A model generated the notes under the pieces. The model made no database searches, was not told where the DNA came from, and saw nothing but the letters and a program-made list of their open reading frames with translations. From assembly GCA_023055355.1 (NCBI GenBank), contig JALJCS010000039.1:186001-250000 (forward strand): DNA of 64,000 nt. The letters run 5' to 3'. This stretch comes from Agelaius tricolor. Lineage: Eukaryota > Chordata > Aves > Passeriformes > Icteridae. The position numbers were made by a program, and so were the translations under genes. Positions 1 to 9,779 of the stretch are shown here, one piece after another (within the stretch, counting starts at the first letter, position 1; every line of letters begins with the position of its first letter).

Positions 1-432
1 TTTAGGAGGGGAATGTGAAGGGAGAAGGCAGGAGAGTGGAAGGCGACTGTTTTCCACAAGTTTGCAAGGTGCGCACACAATCCCAGTGGAGTGCGGCTTC
101 GTTCCTCGCCTTTCGGAAGATGCAGCTTTGCCCGGCTCCCAGAGGGGAAGAAACGGCTTCTTCACGCTCAGGGTATTGTGGCGGTCGTGGTGCGTTCCAG
201 AGAGCGGCTTCTGCCAAAAGACGCCCGGGACCGGTGCTCTGCTTCGGAGAGCTCCGTATCTAGGTCTTCTGCGTCGGCTGTCGACTACATCTTAGCAAAA
301 AGCATTTCCACTTGGTCTTGCATGGAGAAACTGTGCCAATGCAGAAAACACCCACAATTGTGTTCTAGAGGTTGCACGGAGGTCTGAAGAGTGTTTTGCA
401 AGATGTAAAAGAAAGTTGTCCAAAACAGCTCC

Positions 433-479
433 GTTAGGAGGGGAATGTGAAGGGAGAAGGCAGGAGAGTGGAAGGCGAC
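433..479 (+). repeat. Purine-rich segment of monomer (example)
   Basis: The + strand here is almost all A and G, interrupted by a few pyrimidines (around GGGAATGTGAAGGG and GGCAGGAGAGTGG). Every unit has the equivalent. The main alternatives are GAATGGAG or GAAGGGAG and GAGTGGAAG or GAGTGAAAG. Only one or two runs of three or more G occur, so a stable G-quadruplex is not supported. A role is not evident. Confidence 0.6.
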
Positions 480-568
480 TGTTTTCCACAAGTTTGCAAG
501 CTGCGCACACAATCCCAGTGGAGTGCGGCTTCGTTCCTCGCCTTTCGGAAGATGCAGCTTTGCCCGGC

Positions 569-632
569 TCTCGGAGGCAAAGAAGAGGCTTCTTCGGCAT
601 CAGAGCATTTTGACGGTCTGGGTGCGTTCCGG
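569..632 (+). repeat. Variable window 1 of monomer (example)
   Basis: Differences between units concentrate in this stretch between GCAGCTTT and AGAGCGGCTTCTG. Comparing monomer 1 with monomer 2 over their first 240 bases, nearly all mismatches fall here. Recurrent forms include CTCGGAGGCAAAGAAGAGG with CCATCAGAGCATT, CCCAGAGGCGAAGAAAAGG, CCGGGAGGCGAAGAAGC and CCCAGAGGGGAAGAAACGG. They combine freely with different flanks, as expected from gene conversion or exchange between units. Confidence 0.75.
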
Positions 633-676
633 AGAGCGGCTTCTGCCAAAAGACGCCCGGGACCGGTGCTCTGCTT

Positions 677-688
677 CGGAGAGCTCCG
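677..688. repeat. Imperfect palindrome CGGAGAGCTCCG in conserved core (example)
   Basis: CGGAG and CTCCG flank a two-base centre, with GAGCTC inside. The same 12 bases occur in the core of nearly every unit, with rare substitutions such as GAGATCTCGG near 41935 and 49265. An upstream GCTCT can also pair with AGAGC around a seven-base loop. Strong conservation could reflect a protein site or secondary structure, but it may simply follow from homogenisation. Confidence 0.55.
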
Positions 689-734
689 TATCTAGGTCTT
701 CTGCGTCGGCTGTCGACTACATCTTAGCAAAAAG

Positions 735-797
735 CATTTTCACGAGGTCTCGCAAAAAGAAACTGCGCCAGTGTAGAAAACATCGCCATTTGTGTTC
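735..797 (+). repeat. Variable window 2 of monomer (example)
   Basis: This second cluster of differences lies between TCTTAGCAAAAAG and the TCTAGAGG tail. Recurrent forms are TTCCACTAGGTCTTGCATGG with CTGTATCAGTACAG, TTTTCACGAGGTCTCGC with CTGCGCCAGTG, TGTCCACTAGGTCTCGC with ACACCAACAATAG, and TTTACACTAGGTCTCGC with CATCGCCTATTG. The last is confined to domain 2. Forms of window 1 and window 2 are not tightly coupled. Confidence 0.75.
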
Positions 798-3539
798 TAG
801 AGGTTGCACGGTGGTCTGCAGAGTGTTTTGGAAGAAGTAAAAGAACGTTGTCCAAAACAGCTCCTCTTCCAAGGGAATGTGAATGGAGAAGGCAGGAGAG
901 TGAAAGGCGACTGTTTTCCACAAGTTTGCAAGCTGCGCACACAATCCCAGTGGAGTGCGGCTTCGTTCCTCGCCTTTCGGAAGATGCAGCTTTGCCCGGC
1001 TCTCGGAGGCAAAGAAGAGGCTTCTTCGGCATCAGAGCATTTTGACGGTCTGGGTGCGTTCCAGAGAGCGGCTTCTGCCAAAAGACGCCCGGGACCGGTG
1101 CTCTGCTTCGGAGAGCTCCGTATCTAGGTCTTCTGCGTCTGCTGTCGCCTACATCTTAGCAAAAAGTATTTCCACTAGGTCTTGCATGGAGAAACTGTAT
1201 CAGTACAGAAAACATCGCCATTTGTGTTCTAGAGGTTGCACGGAGGTCTGCAGAGTGTTTTGCAAGATGTAAAAGAAAGTTGTCCAAAACAGCTCCTCTT
1301 GGAAGTTAATGTGAATGGAGAAAGCAGGAGAGTGGAAGGCGACTGTTTTCCACAAGTTTGCAAGCTGCGGACACAATCCCAGTGGAGTGCGGCTTCGTTC
1401 CTCGCCTTTCGGAAGATGCAGCTTTCCCCGGCTCCGGGAGGCGAAGAAGCTGCTTCTTGGCGCACAGAGCATTTTGCCGGTGGTGGTGCGTTCCAGAGAG
1501 CGGCTTCTGCCGAAAGACGCCCGGGACCGGTGCTCTGCTTCGGAGAGCTCCGTATCTAGGTCTTCTGCGTCTGCTGTCGACTACATCTTAGCAAAAAGCA
1601 TTTCCACTAGGTCTTGCATGGAGAAACTGTATCAGTACAGAAAACATCGCCATTTGTGTTCTAGAGGTAGCACGGTGGTCTGCAGATTGTTTTGGAAGAA
1701 GTAAAAGAACGTTGTCCAAAACAGCTCCTCTTCAAAGGGAATGTGAAGGGAGAAGGCAGGAGAGTGAAACGCGACTGTTTTCCACAAGTTTGCAAGCTGC
1801 GCACACAATCCCAGTGGAGTGCGGCTTCGTTCTTCGCCTTTCGGAAGATTCAGCTTTCCCTGGCTCCCGGAGGGGAACAATCGGCTTCTCCGCGCATAGA
1901 GCATTGTGCCGGGGGTGGTGCGTTCCGGAGAGCGGCTTCTGCCGAAAGACGCCCGGGACCGGTGCTCTGCTTCGGAGAGCTCCGTATCTAGGTCTTCTGC
2001 GTCGGCTGTCGACTACATCTTAGCAAAAAGCATTTCCACTAGGTCTTGCATGGAGAAACTGTGCCAATGCAGAAAACACCCACAATTGTGTTCTAGAGGT
2101 TGCACGGTGGTCTGCAGAGTGTTTTGGAAGAAGTAAAAGAACGTTGTCCAAAACAGCTCCTCTTGGAAGGGAATGTGAATGGAGAAGGCAGGAGAGTGAA
2201 AGGCGACTGTTTTCCAAAAATTTGCAAGCTGCGCACACAATCCCAGAGGAGTGGGGCTTCGTTCATCGCCTTTCGGAAGATGCAGCTTTCCCCGGCTCCG
2301 GGAGGCGAAGAAGCGGCTTCTTGGTGCGCAGAGAATTGTGACGGTCGTGGTGCGTTCCAGAGAGCGGCTTCTGCTGAAAGACGCCCGGCACCGGTGCTCT
2401 GCTTCGGAGAGCTCCGTATCTTGGTCTTCTGCGTCTGCTGTAGCCTACATCTTAGCAAAAAGCATGTCCACTAGGTCTCGCAAAAAGAAACTGAGCCAGT
2501 GCAGAAAACACCAACAATAGTGTTCTTTTGTTGCACGGAGGTCTGCAGAGTGTTTTGCAAGAAGTAAAAGAACGTTGTCCAAAACAGCTCCTCTTGGAAG
2601 TTAATGTGAATGGAGAAGGCAGGAGAGTGGAAGGCGACTGTTTTCCACAAGTTTGCAAGCTGCGGACACAATCCCAGTGGAGTGCGGCTTCGTTCCTCGC
2701 CTTTCGGAAGATGCAGCTTTCCCCGGCTCTCGGAGGCAAAGAAGAGGCTTCTTCGCCATCAGAGAATTTTGACGGTCTGGGTGCGTTCCGGAGAGCGGCT
2801 TCTGCCAAAAGACGCCCGGGACCGGTGCTCTGCTTCGGAGAGCTCCGTATCTAGGTCTTCTGCGTCTGCTGTCGCCTACATCTTAGCAAAAAGTATTTCC
2901 ACTAGGTCTTGCATGGAGAAACTGTATCAGTACAGAAAACATCGCCATTTGTCTTCTAGAGGTTGCACGGAGGTCTGCAGAGTGTTTTGCAAGATGTAAA
3001 AGAAAGTCGTCCAAAACAGCTCCGTTAGGAGGGGAATGTGAAGGGAGAAGGCAGGAGAGTGGAAGGCGACTGTTTTCCACAAGTTTGCAAGGTGCGCACA
3101 CAATCCCAGTGGAGTGGGGCTTCGTTCCTCGCCTTTCGGAAGATGCAGCATTCCCCGGCTCCGGGAGGGGAAGAAGCTGCTTCTTGGCGCACAGAGCATT
3201 GTGCCGGTGGTGGTGCGTTCCAGAGAGCGGCTTCTGCCGAAAGACGCCCGGGACCGGTGCTCTGCTTCGGAGAGCTCCGTATCTAGGTCTTCTGCGTCGG
3301 CTGTCGACTACATCTTAGCAAAAAGCATTTTCACGAGGTCTCGCAAAAAGAAACTGCGCCAGTGTAGAAAACATCGCCATTTGTGTTCTAGAAGTTGCAC
3401 GGAGGTCTGCAGAGTGTTTTGCAAGAAGTAAAAGAACGTTGTCCAAAACAGCTCCTCTTCGAAAGGAATGTGAAGGGAGAAGGCAGGAGAGTGAAAGGCG
3501 ACTGTTTTCCACAAGTTTGCAAGCTGCGCACACAATCCC

Positions 3540-4836
3540 AGTGGAGTGCGGCTTCATTCTTCGCCTTTCGGAAGATTCAGCTTTCCCCGGCTCCCGGAAG
3601 GGAACAATCGGCTTCTCCGCGCACAGAGCATTGTGCCGGTGGTGGTGCGTTCCGGAGAGCGGCTTCTGGCAAAAGACTCCCGGGACCGGTGCTCTGCTAC
3701 GGAGAGCTCCGTATCTAGGTCTTCTGCGTCTGCTGTCGACTACATCTTAGCAAAAAGCATGTCCACTAGGTCTCGCAATAAGAAGCTGTGCTTGTGCAGA
3801 CAACACCAACAATAGTGTTCTAGAGGTTGCACGGAGGTCTGCAGACTCTTTTGCAAGAAGTAAAAGAACGTTTTCTAAAACAGCTCCTCTTGGAAGGGAA
3901 TGTGAATGGAGAAGGCAGGAGAGTGAAACGCGACTGTTTTCCACAAGTTTGCAAGCTGCGGACACAATCCCAGTGTAGTGGGGCTTCGTTCATCGCCTTT
4001 CGGAAGATGCAGCTTTCCCCGGCTCCCGGAGGTTGAAGACGCGGCTTCTTCGCCATCAGAGCATTTTGACGGTCTGGGTGCGTTCCGGAGAGCGGCTTCT
4101 GCCAAAAGACGCCCGGGACCGGTGCTCTGCTTCGGAGAGCTCCGTATCTAGGTCTTCTGCGTCTGCTGTCAACTACATCTTAGCAAAAAGCATTTCCACT
4201 AGGTCTTGCATGGAGAAACTGTATCAGTACAGAAAACATCGCCATTTGTGTTCTAGAGGTTGCACGGAGGTCTGCAGAGTGTTTTGCAAGATGTAAAAGA
4301 AAGTTGTCCAAAACAGCTCCTTTAGGAGGGGAATGTGAAGGGAGAAGGCAGGAGAGTGGAAGGCGACTGTTTTCCAAAAGTTTGCAAGCTGCGCACACAA
4401 TCCCAGTGGAGTGGGGCTTCGTTCTTCGCCTTTCGGAAGATGCAGCTTTGCCCGGCTCTCGGAGGCAAAGAAGAGGCTTCTTCGCCATCAGAGCATTTTG
4501 ACGGTCTGGGTGCGTTCCGGAGAGCGGCTTCTGCCAAAAGACGCCCGGGACAGCCTCTCTGATTCGGAGAGCTCCGTATCTAGGTCTTCTGCGTCGGCTG
4601 TCGACTACATCTTAGCAAAAAGCATTTTCACGAGGTCTCGCAGAAAGAAACTGCGCCAGTGTAGAAAACATCGCCATTTGTGTTCTAGAGGTTGCACGGT
4701 GGTCTGCAGAGTGTTTTGGAAGAAGTAAAAGAACGTTGTCCAAAACAGCTCCTCTTCCAAGGGAATGTGAATGGAGAAGGCAGGAGAGTGAAAGGCGACT
4801 GTTTTCCACAAGTTTGCAAGGTGCGCACACAATCCC
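3540..4836. repeat. Domain 1 three-monomer repeat, copy 1
   Basis: About 600 bases from 3540 match 4837-5437 at a spacing of 1297 bp, falling to 1296 after an extra T near 4032. Shared rare variants prove the relationship: GCTTCTGG before the core, CTGCTACGG, ACAACACCAACAATAGTG joined to TCTAGAGG, and GTTTTCTAAAACAGC. The rest of the three-monomer unit matches less well, so this is a partly eroded duplication. Confidence 0.65.
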
Positions 4837-6132
4837 AGTGGAGTGCGGATTCATTCTTCGCCTTTCGGAAGATGCAGCTTTCCCCGGCTCCCGGAAGGGA
4901 ACAATCGGCTTCTCCGCGCACAGAGCATTGTGCCGGTGGTGGTGCGTTCCGGAGAGCGGCTTCTGGTAAAAGACGCCCGGGACCGGTGCTCTGCTACGGA
5001 GAGCTCCGTATCTAGGTCTTTTGCGTCTGCTGTCGCCTACATCTTAGCAAAAAGCATGTCCACTAGGTCTCGCAATAAGAAGCTGTGCCAGTGCAGACAA
5101 CACCAACAATAGTGTTCTAGAGGTTGCACGGAGGTCTGCAGACTCTTTTGCAAGAAGTAAAAGAACGTTTTCTAAAACAGCTCCTCTTGGAAGGGAATGT
5201 GAATGGAGAAGGCAGGAGAGTGAAACGCGACTGTTTTCCACAAGTTTGCAAGCTGCGCACACAATCCCAGTGTAGTGGGGCTTCGTTCCTCGCCTTTCGG
5301 AAGATGCAGCTTTCCCCGGCTCCCGGAGGTGAAGACGCGGCTTCTTCGCCATCAGAGCATTTTGACGGTCTGGGTGCGTTCCGGAGAGCGGCTTCTGCCA
5401 AAAGACGCCCGGGACCGGTGCTCTGCTTCGGAGAGCTCCGTATCTAGGTCTTCTGCGTCGGCTGTCGACTACATCTTAGCAAAAAGCATTTTCACGAGGT
5501 CTCGCAAAAAGAAACTGCGCCAGTGTAGAAAACATCGCCATTTGTGTTCTAGAGGTTGCACGGAGGTCTGCAGAGTGTTTCGGAAGAAGTAAAAGAAAGT
5601 TGTCCAAAACAGCTCCTCTTGGAAGTTAATGTGAATGGAGAAAGCAGGAGAGTGGAAGGCGACTGTTTTCCACAAGTTTGCAAGGTGCGCACACAATCCC
5701 AGTGGAGTGCGGCTTCGTTCCTCGCCTTTCGGAAGATGCAGCTTTGCCCGGCTCTCGGAGGCAAAGAAGAGGCTTCTTCGCCATCAGAGCATTTTGACGG
5801 TCTGGGTGCGTTCCGGAGAGCGGCTTCTGCCAAAAGACGCCCGGGACCGGTGCTCTGCTTCGGAGAGCTCCGTATCTAGGTCTTCTGCGTCTGCTGTAGC
5901 CTATATCTTAGCAAAAAGTATTTCCACTAGGTCTTGCATGGAGAAACTGTATCAGTACAGAAAACATCGCCATTTGTGTTCTAGAGGTTGCACGGAGGTC
6001 TGCAGAGTGTTTTGCAAGATGTAAAAGAAAGTTGTCCAAAACAGCTCCTTTAGGAGGGGAATGTGAAGGGAGAAGGCAGGAGAGTGGAAGGCGACTGTTT
6101 TCCACAAGTTTGCAAGGTGCGCACACAATCCC
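4837..6132. repeat. Domain 1 three-monomer repeat, copy 2
   Basis: The first part repeats the 3540 unit with its rare variants. A later part resembles material about 1296 bp downstream. The unit near 4552 carries GGGACAGCCTCTCTGATTCGG in place of the usual core, a block also found near 9298 and in the 417-bp monomers of domain 2. Confidence 0.55.
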
Positions 6133-7640
6133 AGTGGAGTGGGGCTTCGTTCCTCGCCTTTCGGAAGATGCAGCTTTGCCCGGCTCCCAGAGGGGAAGAA
6201 ACGGCTTCTTCGCGCTCAGGGTATTGTGGCGGTTGTGGTGCGTTCCAGAGAGCGGCTTCTGCCAAAAGACGCCCGGGACCGGTACTCTGCTTCGGAGAGC
6301 TCCGTATCTAGGTCTTCTGCGTCTGCTGTCGCCTACATCTTAGCAAAAAGCATTTCCACTAGGTCTTGCATGGAAAAACTGTGCCAATGCAGAAAACACC
6401 CACAATTGTGTTCTAGAGGTTGCACGGAGGTCTGCAGAGTGTTTTGCAAGATGTAAAAGAAAGTTGTCCAAAACAGCTCCTCTTCCAAGGGAATGTGAAG
6501 GGAGAAGGCAGGAGAGTGAAACGCGACTGTTTTCCACAAGTTTGCAAGGTGCGCACACAATCCCAGTGTAGTGGGGCTTCGTTCCTCGCCTTTCGGAAGA
6601 TGCAGCTTTCCCCGGCTCCGGGAGGCGAAGAAGCTGCTTCTTGGCGCACAGAGCATTGTGCAGGTGGTGGTGCGTTCCAGACAGCGGCTTCTGCCGAAAG
6701 ACGCCCGGGACCGGTGCTCTGCTTCGGCGAGCTCCGTATCTAGGTCTTCTGCGTCGGCTGTCGACTACATCTTAGCAAAAAGCATTTTCACGAGGTCTCG
6801 CAAAAAGAAACTGCGCCAGTGCAGAAAACATCGCCTATTGTGTTCTAGAAGTTGCACGGAGGTCTGCAGAGTGTTTTGGAAGAAGTAAAAGAACGTTTTC
6901 TAAAACAGCTCCTCTTGGAAGGGAATGTGAATGGAGAAGGCAGGAGAGTGAAAGGCGACTTTTTTCCACAAGTTTGCAAGGTGCGCACACAATCCCAGTG
7001 GAGTGGGGCTTCGTTCCTCGCCTTTCGGAAGATGCAGCTTTGCCCGGCTCTCGGAGGCAAAGAAGAGGCTTCTTCGCCATCAGAGCATTTTGACGGTCTG
7101 GGTGCGTTCCGGAGAGCGGCTTCTGCCAAAAGACGCCCGGGACCGGTGCTCTGCTTCGGAGAGCTCCGTATCTAGGTCTTCTGCGTCTGCTGTCGCCTAC
7201 ATCTTAGCAAAAAGTATTTCCACTAGGTCTTGCATGGAGAAACTGTATCAGTACAGAAAACATCGCCATTTGTGTTCTAGAGGTTGCACGGAGGTCTGCA
7301 GAGTGTTTTGCAAGATGTAAAAGAAAGTTGTCCAAAACAGCTCCTTTAGGAGGGGAATGTGAAGGGAGAAGGCAGGAGAGTGAAAGGCGACTGTTTTCCA
7401 CAAGTTTGCAAGCTGCGCACACAATCCCAGTGGAGTGCGGCTTCGTTCCTCGCCTTTCGGAAGATGCAGCTTTGCCCGGCTCCCAGAGGGGAAGAAACGG
7501 CTTCTTCGCGCTCAGGGTATTGTGGCGGTCGTGGTGCGTTCCAGAGAGTGGCTTCTGCCAAAAGACGCCCGGGACCGGTGCTCTGCTTCGGAGAGCTCCG
7601 TATCTAGGTCTTCTGCGTCTGCTGTCGACTACATCTTAGC
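5720..7640. repeat. Domain 1 segment with 1296-bp repetition
   Basis: Bases of about 5720-6340 match about 7016-7636 at 1296 bp. The shared order is a CTCGGAGGCAAAGAAGAGG unit with a TATTTCCACTAGG second window, followed by a CCCAGAGGGGAAGAAACGG unit. The same pair opens the window (positions 1-600, in reverse order), so these unit types recur through domain 1 without a stable higher-order period. Confidence 0.5.
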
Positions 7641-8599
7641 AAAAAGCATTTCCACTAGGTCTTGCATGGAGAAACTGTGCCAATGCAGAAAACACCCACA
7701 ATTGTGTTCTAGAGGTTGCACGGAGGTCTGCAGAGTGTTTTGCAAGAAGTAAAAGAACGTTGTCCAAAACAGCTCCTCTTGGAAGTTAATGTGAAGGGAG
7801 AAAGCAGGAGAGTGGAAGGCGACTGTTTTCCACAAGTTTGCAAGCTGCGCACACAATCCCAGTGGAGTGCGGCTTCGTTCCTCGCCTTTCGGAAGATGCA
7901 GCTTTGCCCGGCTCTCGGAGGCAAAGAGGCTTCTTCGCCATCAGAGCATTTTGACGGTCTGGGTGCGTTCCGGAGAGCGGCTTCTGCCAAAAGACGCCCG
8001 GGACCGGTGCTCTGCTTCGGAGAGCTCCGTATCTAGGTCTTCTGCGTCTGCTGTCGCCTACATCTTAGCAAAAAGTATTTCCACTAGGTCTTGCATGGAG
8101 AAACTGTATCAGTACAGAAAACATCGCCATTTGTCTTCTAGAGGTTGCACGGAGGTCTGCAGAGTGTTTTGCAAGAAGTAAAAGAAAGTTGTCCAAAACA
8201 GCTCCGTTAGGAGGGGAATGTGAAGGGAGAAGGCAGGAGAGTGGAAGGCGACTGTTTTCCACAAGTTTGCAAGCTGCGCACACAATCCCAGTGGAGTGCG
8301 GCTTCGTTCCTCGCCTTTCGGAAGATGCAGCTTTCCCCGGCTCTCGGAGGCAAAGAAGAGGCTTCTTCGCGCTCAGGGTATTGTGGCGGTCGTGGTGCGT
8401 TCCAGAGAGCGGCTTCTGCCAAAAGACGCCCGGGACCGGTGCTCTGCTTCGGAGAGCTCCGTATCTAGGTCTTCTGCGTCGGCTGTCGACTACATCTTAG
8501 CAAAAAGCATTTCCACTCGGTCTTGCATGGAGAAACTGTATCAGTACAGAAAACATCGCCATTTGTGTTCTAGAGGTTGCACGGAGGTGTGCAGAGTGT

Positions 8600-9779
8600 T
8601 TTGCAAGATGTAAAAGAAAGTTGTCCAAAACAGCTCCTCTTCGAAAGGAATGTGAATGGAGAAGGCAGGAGAGTGAAAGGCGACTGTTTTCCACAAGTTT
8701 GCAAGCTGCGCACACAATCCCAGTGGAGTGCGGCTTCGTTCTTCGGCTTTCGGAAAATTCAGCTTTCCCTGGCTCCCGGAGGGGAGCAATCGGTTCTCCG
8801 CGCACAGAGCATTGTGACGGTCGTGGTGCATTGAGGCGAGCGGCTTCTGTCGAAAGACGCCCGGGACCGGTGCTCTGCTTCGGAGAGCTCCGTATCTAGG
8901 TCTTCTGCGTCTGCTGTCGCCTTCATCTTAGCAAAAAGCATTTCCACTAGGTCTTGCATGGAGAAACTGTATCAGTACAGAAAACACCCACCATTGTGTT
9001 CTAGAGGTTGCACGGAAGTCTGCAGAGTGTGTTGAAAGAAGTAAAAGAACGTTGTCCAAAACAGCTCCTCTTGGAAGTTAATGTGAATGGAGAAGGCAGG
9101 AGAGTGAAAGGCGATTGTTTTCCAAAAATTTGCAAGCTGCGCACACAATCCCAGTGGAGTGCGGCTTCGTTCCTCGCCTTTCGGAAGATTCAGCTTTCCC
9201 TGGCTCCCAGAGGCGAAGAACGGGCTTCTTGGCGCACAGAGCATTGTGACGGTCTGGGTGCGTTCCAGAGAGCGGCTTCTGCCGAAAGACGCCCAGGACA
9301 GCCTCTCTGATTCGGAGAGCTCCGTATCTAGGTCTTCTGCGTCTCCTGTCGCCTACATCTTAGCAAAAAGCATTTCCACTAGGTCTTGCATGGAGAAACT
9401 CTGCCAATGCAGAAAACACCCACAATTGTGCTCTAGAGGTTGCACGGAGGTCTGTAGAGCCGTTTGCAAGAAGTAAAACAACGTTTTCCAAAACAGCTCC
9501 TCTTCGAAAGGAATGTGAATGGAGAAGGCAGGAGAGTGGAAGGCGACTGTTTTCCACAAGTTTGCAAGCTGCGCACACAATGCCAGTGTAGTGCGTCTTC
9601 GTTCGTCGCCTTTCGGAAGATGCAGCTTTCCCCGGCTCCGGGAGGCGAAGAAGCGGCTTCTCCGCGCAAAGAGCATTGTGGCGGTCGTGGTGCGTTCCAG
9701 AGAGCGGCTTCTGCCAAAAGACGCCCGGGACCGGTGCTCTGCTTCGGAGAGCTCGGTATCTAGGTCTTCTGCGTCTGCT
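8600..9779. repeat. Degenerate or transitional monomers at end of domain 1
   Basis: These units carry private changes. Near 8830 GTGCATTGAGGCGAGCGG replaces the usual GTGCGTTCCAGAGAGCGG, one base is lost near 8793, and the core near 9298 has GACAGCCTCTCTGATTCGG. The last unit already has domain-2-like TTCGTTCGTCGCC. Accumulated private changes are typical of array edges that escape homogenisation, so this may be a former boundary of domain 1. Confidence 0.5.

Larger units (their letters stand above)
433..864 (+). repeat. Representative 432-bp monomer
   Basis: This intact unit illustrates the monomer. In order it has a purine-rich segment (433-479), a conserved arm (480-568), variable window 1 (569-632), the conserved core (633-734), variable window 2 (735-797) and a conserved tail (798-864). 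The core carries CCCGGG, ACCGGT, GAGCTC and GTCGAC; the tail carries TCTAGA and CTGCAG. Most of these six-base palindromes recur in most units, so digestion with the matching enzymes should give a 432-bp ladder. Hand counts are about 131 G, 99 C and 27 CpG. I found no convincing internal subrepeat, so 432 bp appears to be the basic period. Confidence 0.9.
1..9779. repeat. Satellite domain 1: heterogeneous monomers
   Basis: Between the GTCGAC at 280 and the one at 9780 lie 22 units totalling 9500 bp, four short of 22 x 432. A three-base loss near 7925 and single-base indels (for example +1 near 4032 and -1 near 8793) account for this. Diagnostic variants are CATTTTCACGAGG, CACCCACAATTGTG and mostly GTATCTAGG; the domain-2 markers CATTTACAC and GACTCTTTTCC were not seen. 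Neighbouring units differ mainly in the two variable windows. Repetition above the monomer level is weak, limited to partial three-monomer matches about 1296 bp apart. The last units (about 8.6-9.8 kb) look transitional or degraded. Confidence 0.85.

Noticed and set aside
1..11. TTTAGG resembling an insect or plant-type telomere repeat
   Set aside because: It occurs once per monomer in some units only (TTTAGGAGGGG) and is never tandem.
91..387. Basic, Ser/Arg-rich short proteins repeated every 432 bp as a possible tandem gene family
   Set aside because: Many start only at GTG, and all frames on both strands are similarly open. Variation is clustered by DNA window and not by codon position, and no promoter, splice or polyadenylation pattern is apparent.
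433..479. G-quadruplex in the purine-rich segment
   Set aside because: Only one or two runs of three or more G occur; the other tracts are GG.
531..556. CENP-B box-like sequence around CTTCGTTCCTCGCC or TTCGGAAGATGCAGC
   Set aside because: The required core TTCGnnnnAnnCGGG is not matched on either strand. TTCGGAAGATGCAGC keeps TTCG, A and C but lacks the GGG.
433..864. A shorter ancestral subrepeat inside the monomer (CGGCTTCT, GTCTTCTGCG, GCGGCTTCTGCC look-alikes)
   Set aside because: The similarities are about 8-10 bases, are not evenly spaced and do not extend.
1..9779. CRISPR-like alternation of conserved and variable stretches
   Set aside because: The period is 432 bp, the variable windows are themselves repeated haplotypes, and no associated genes exist.
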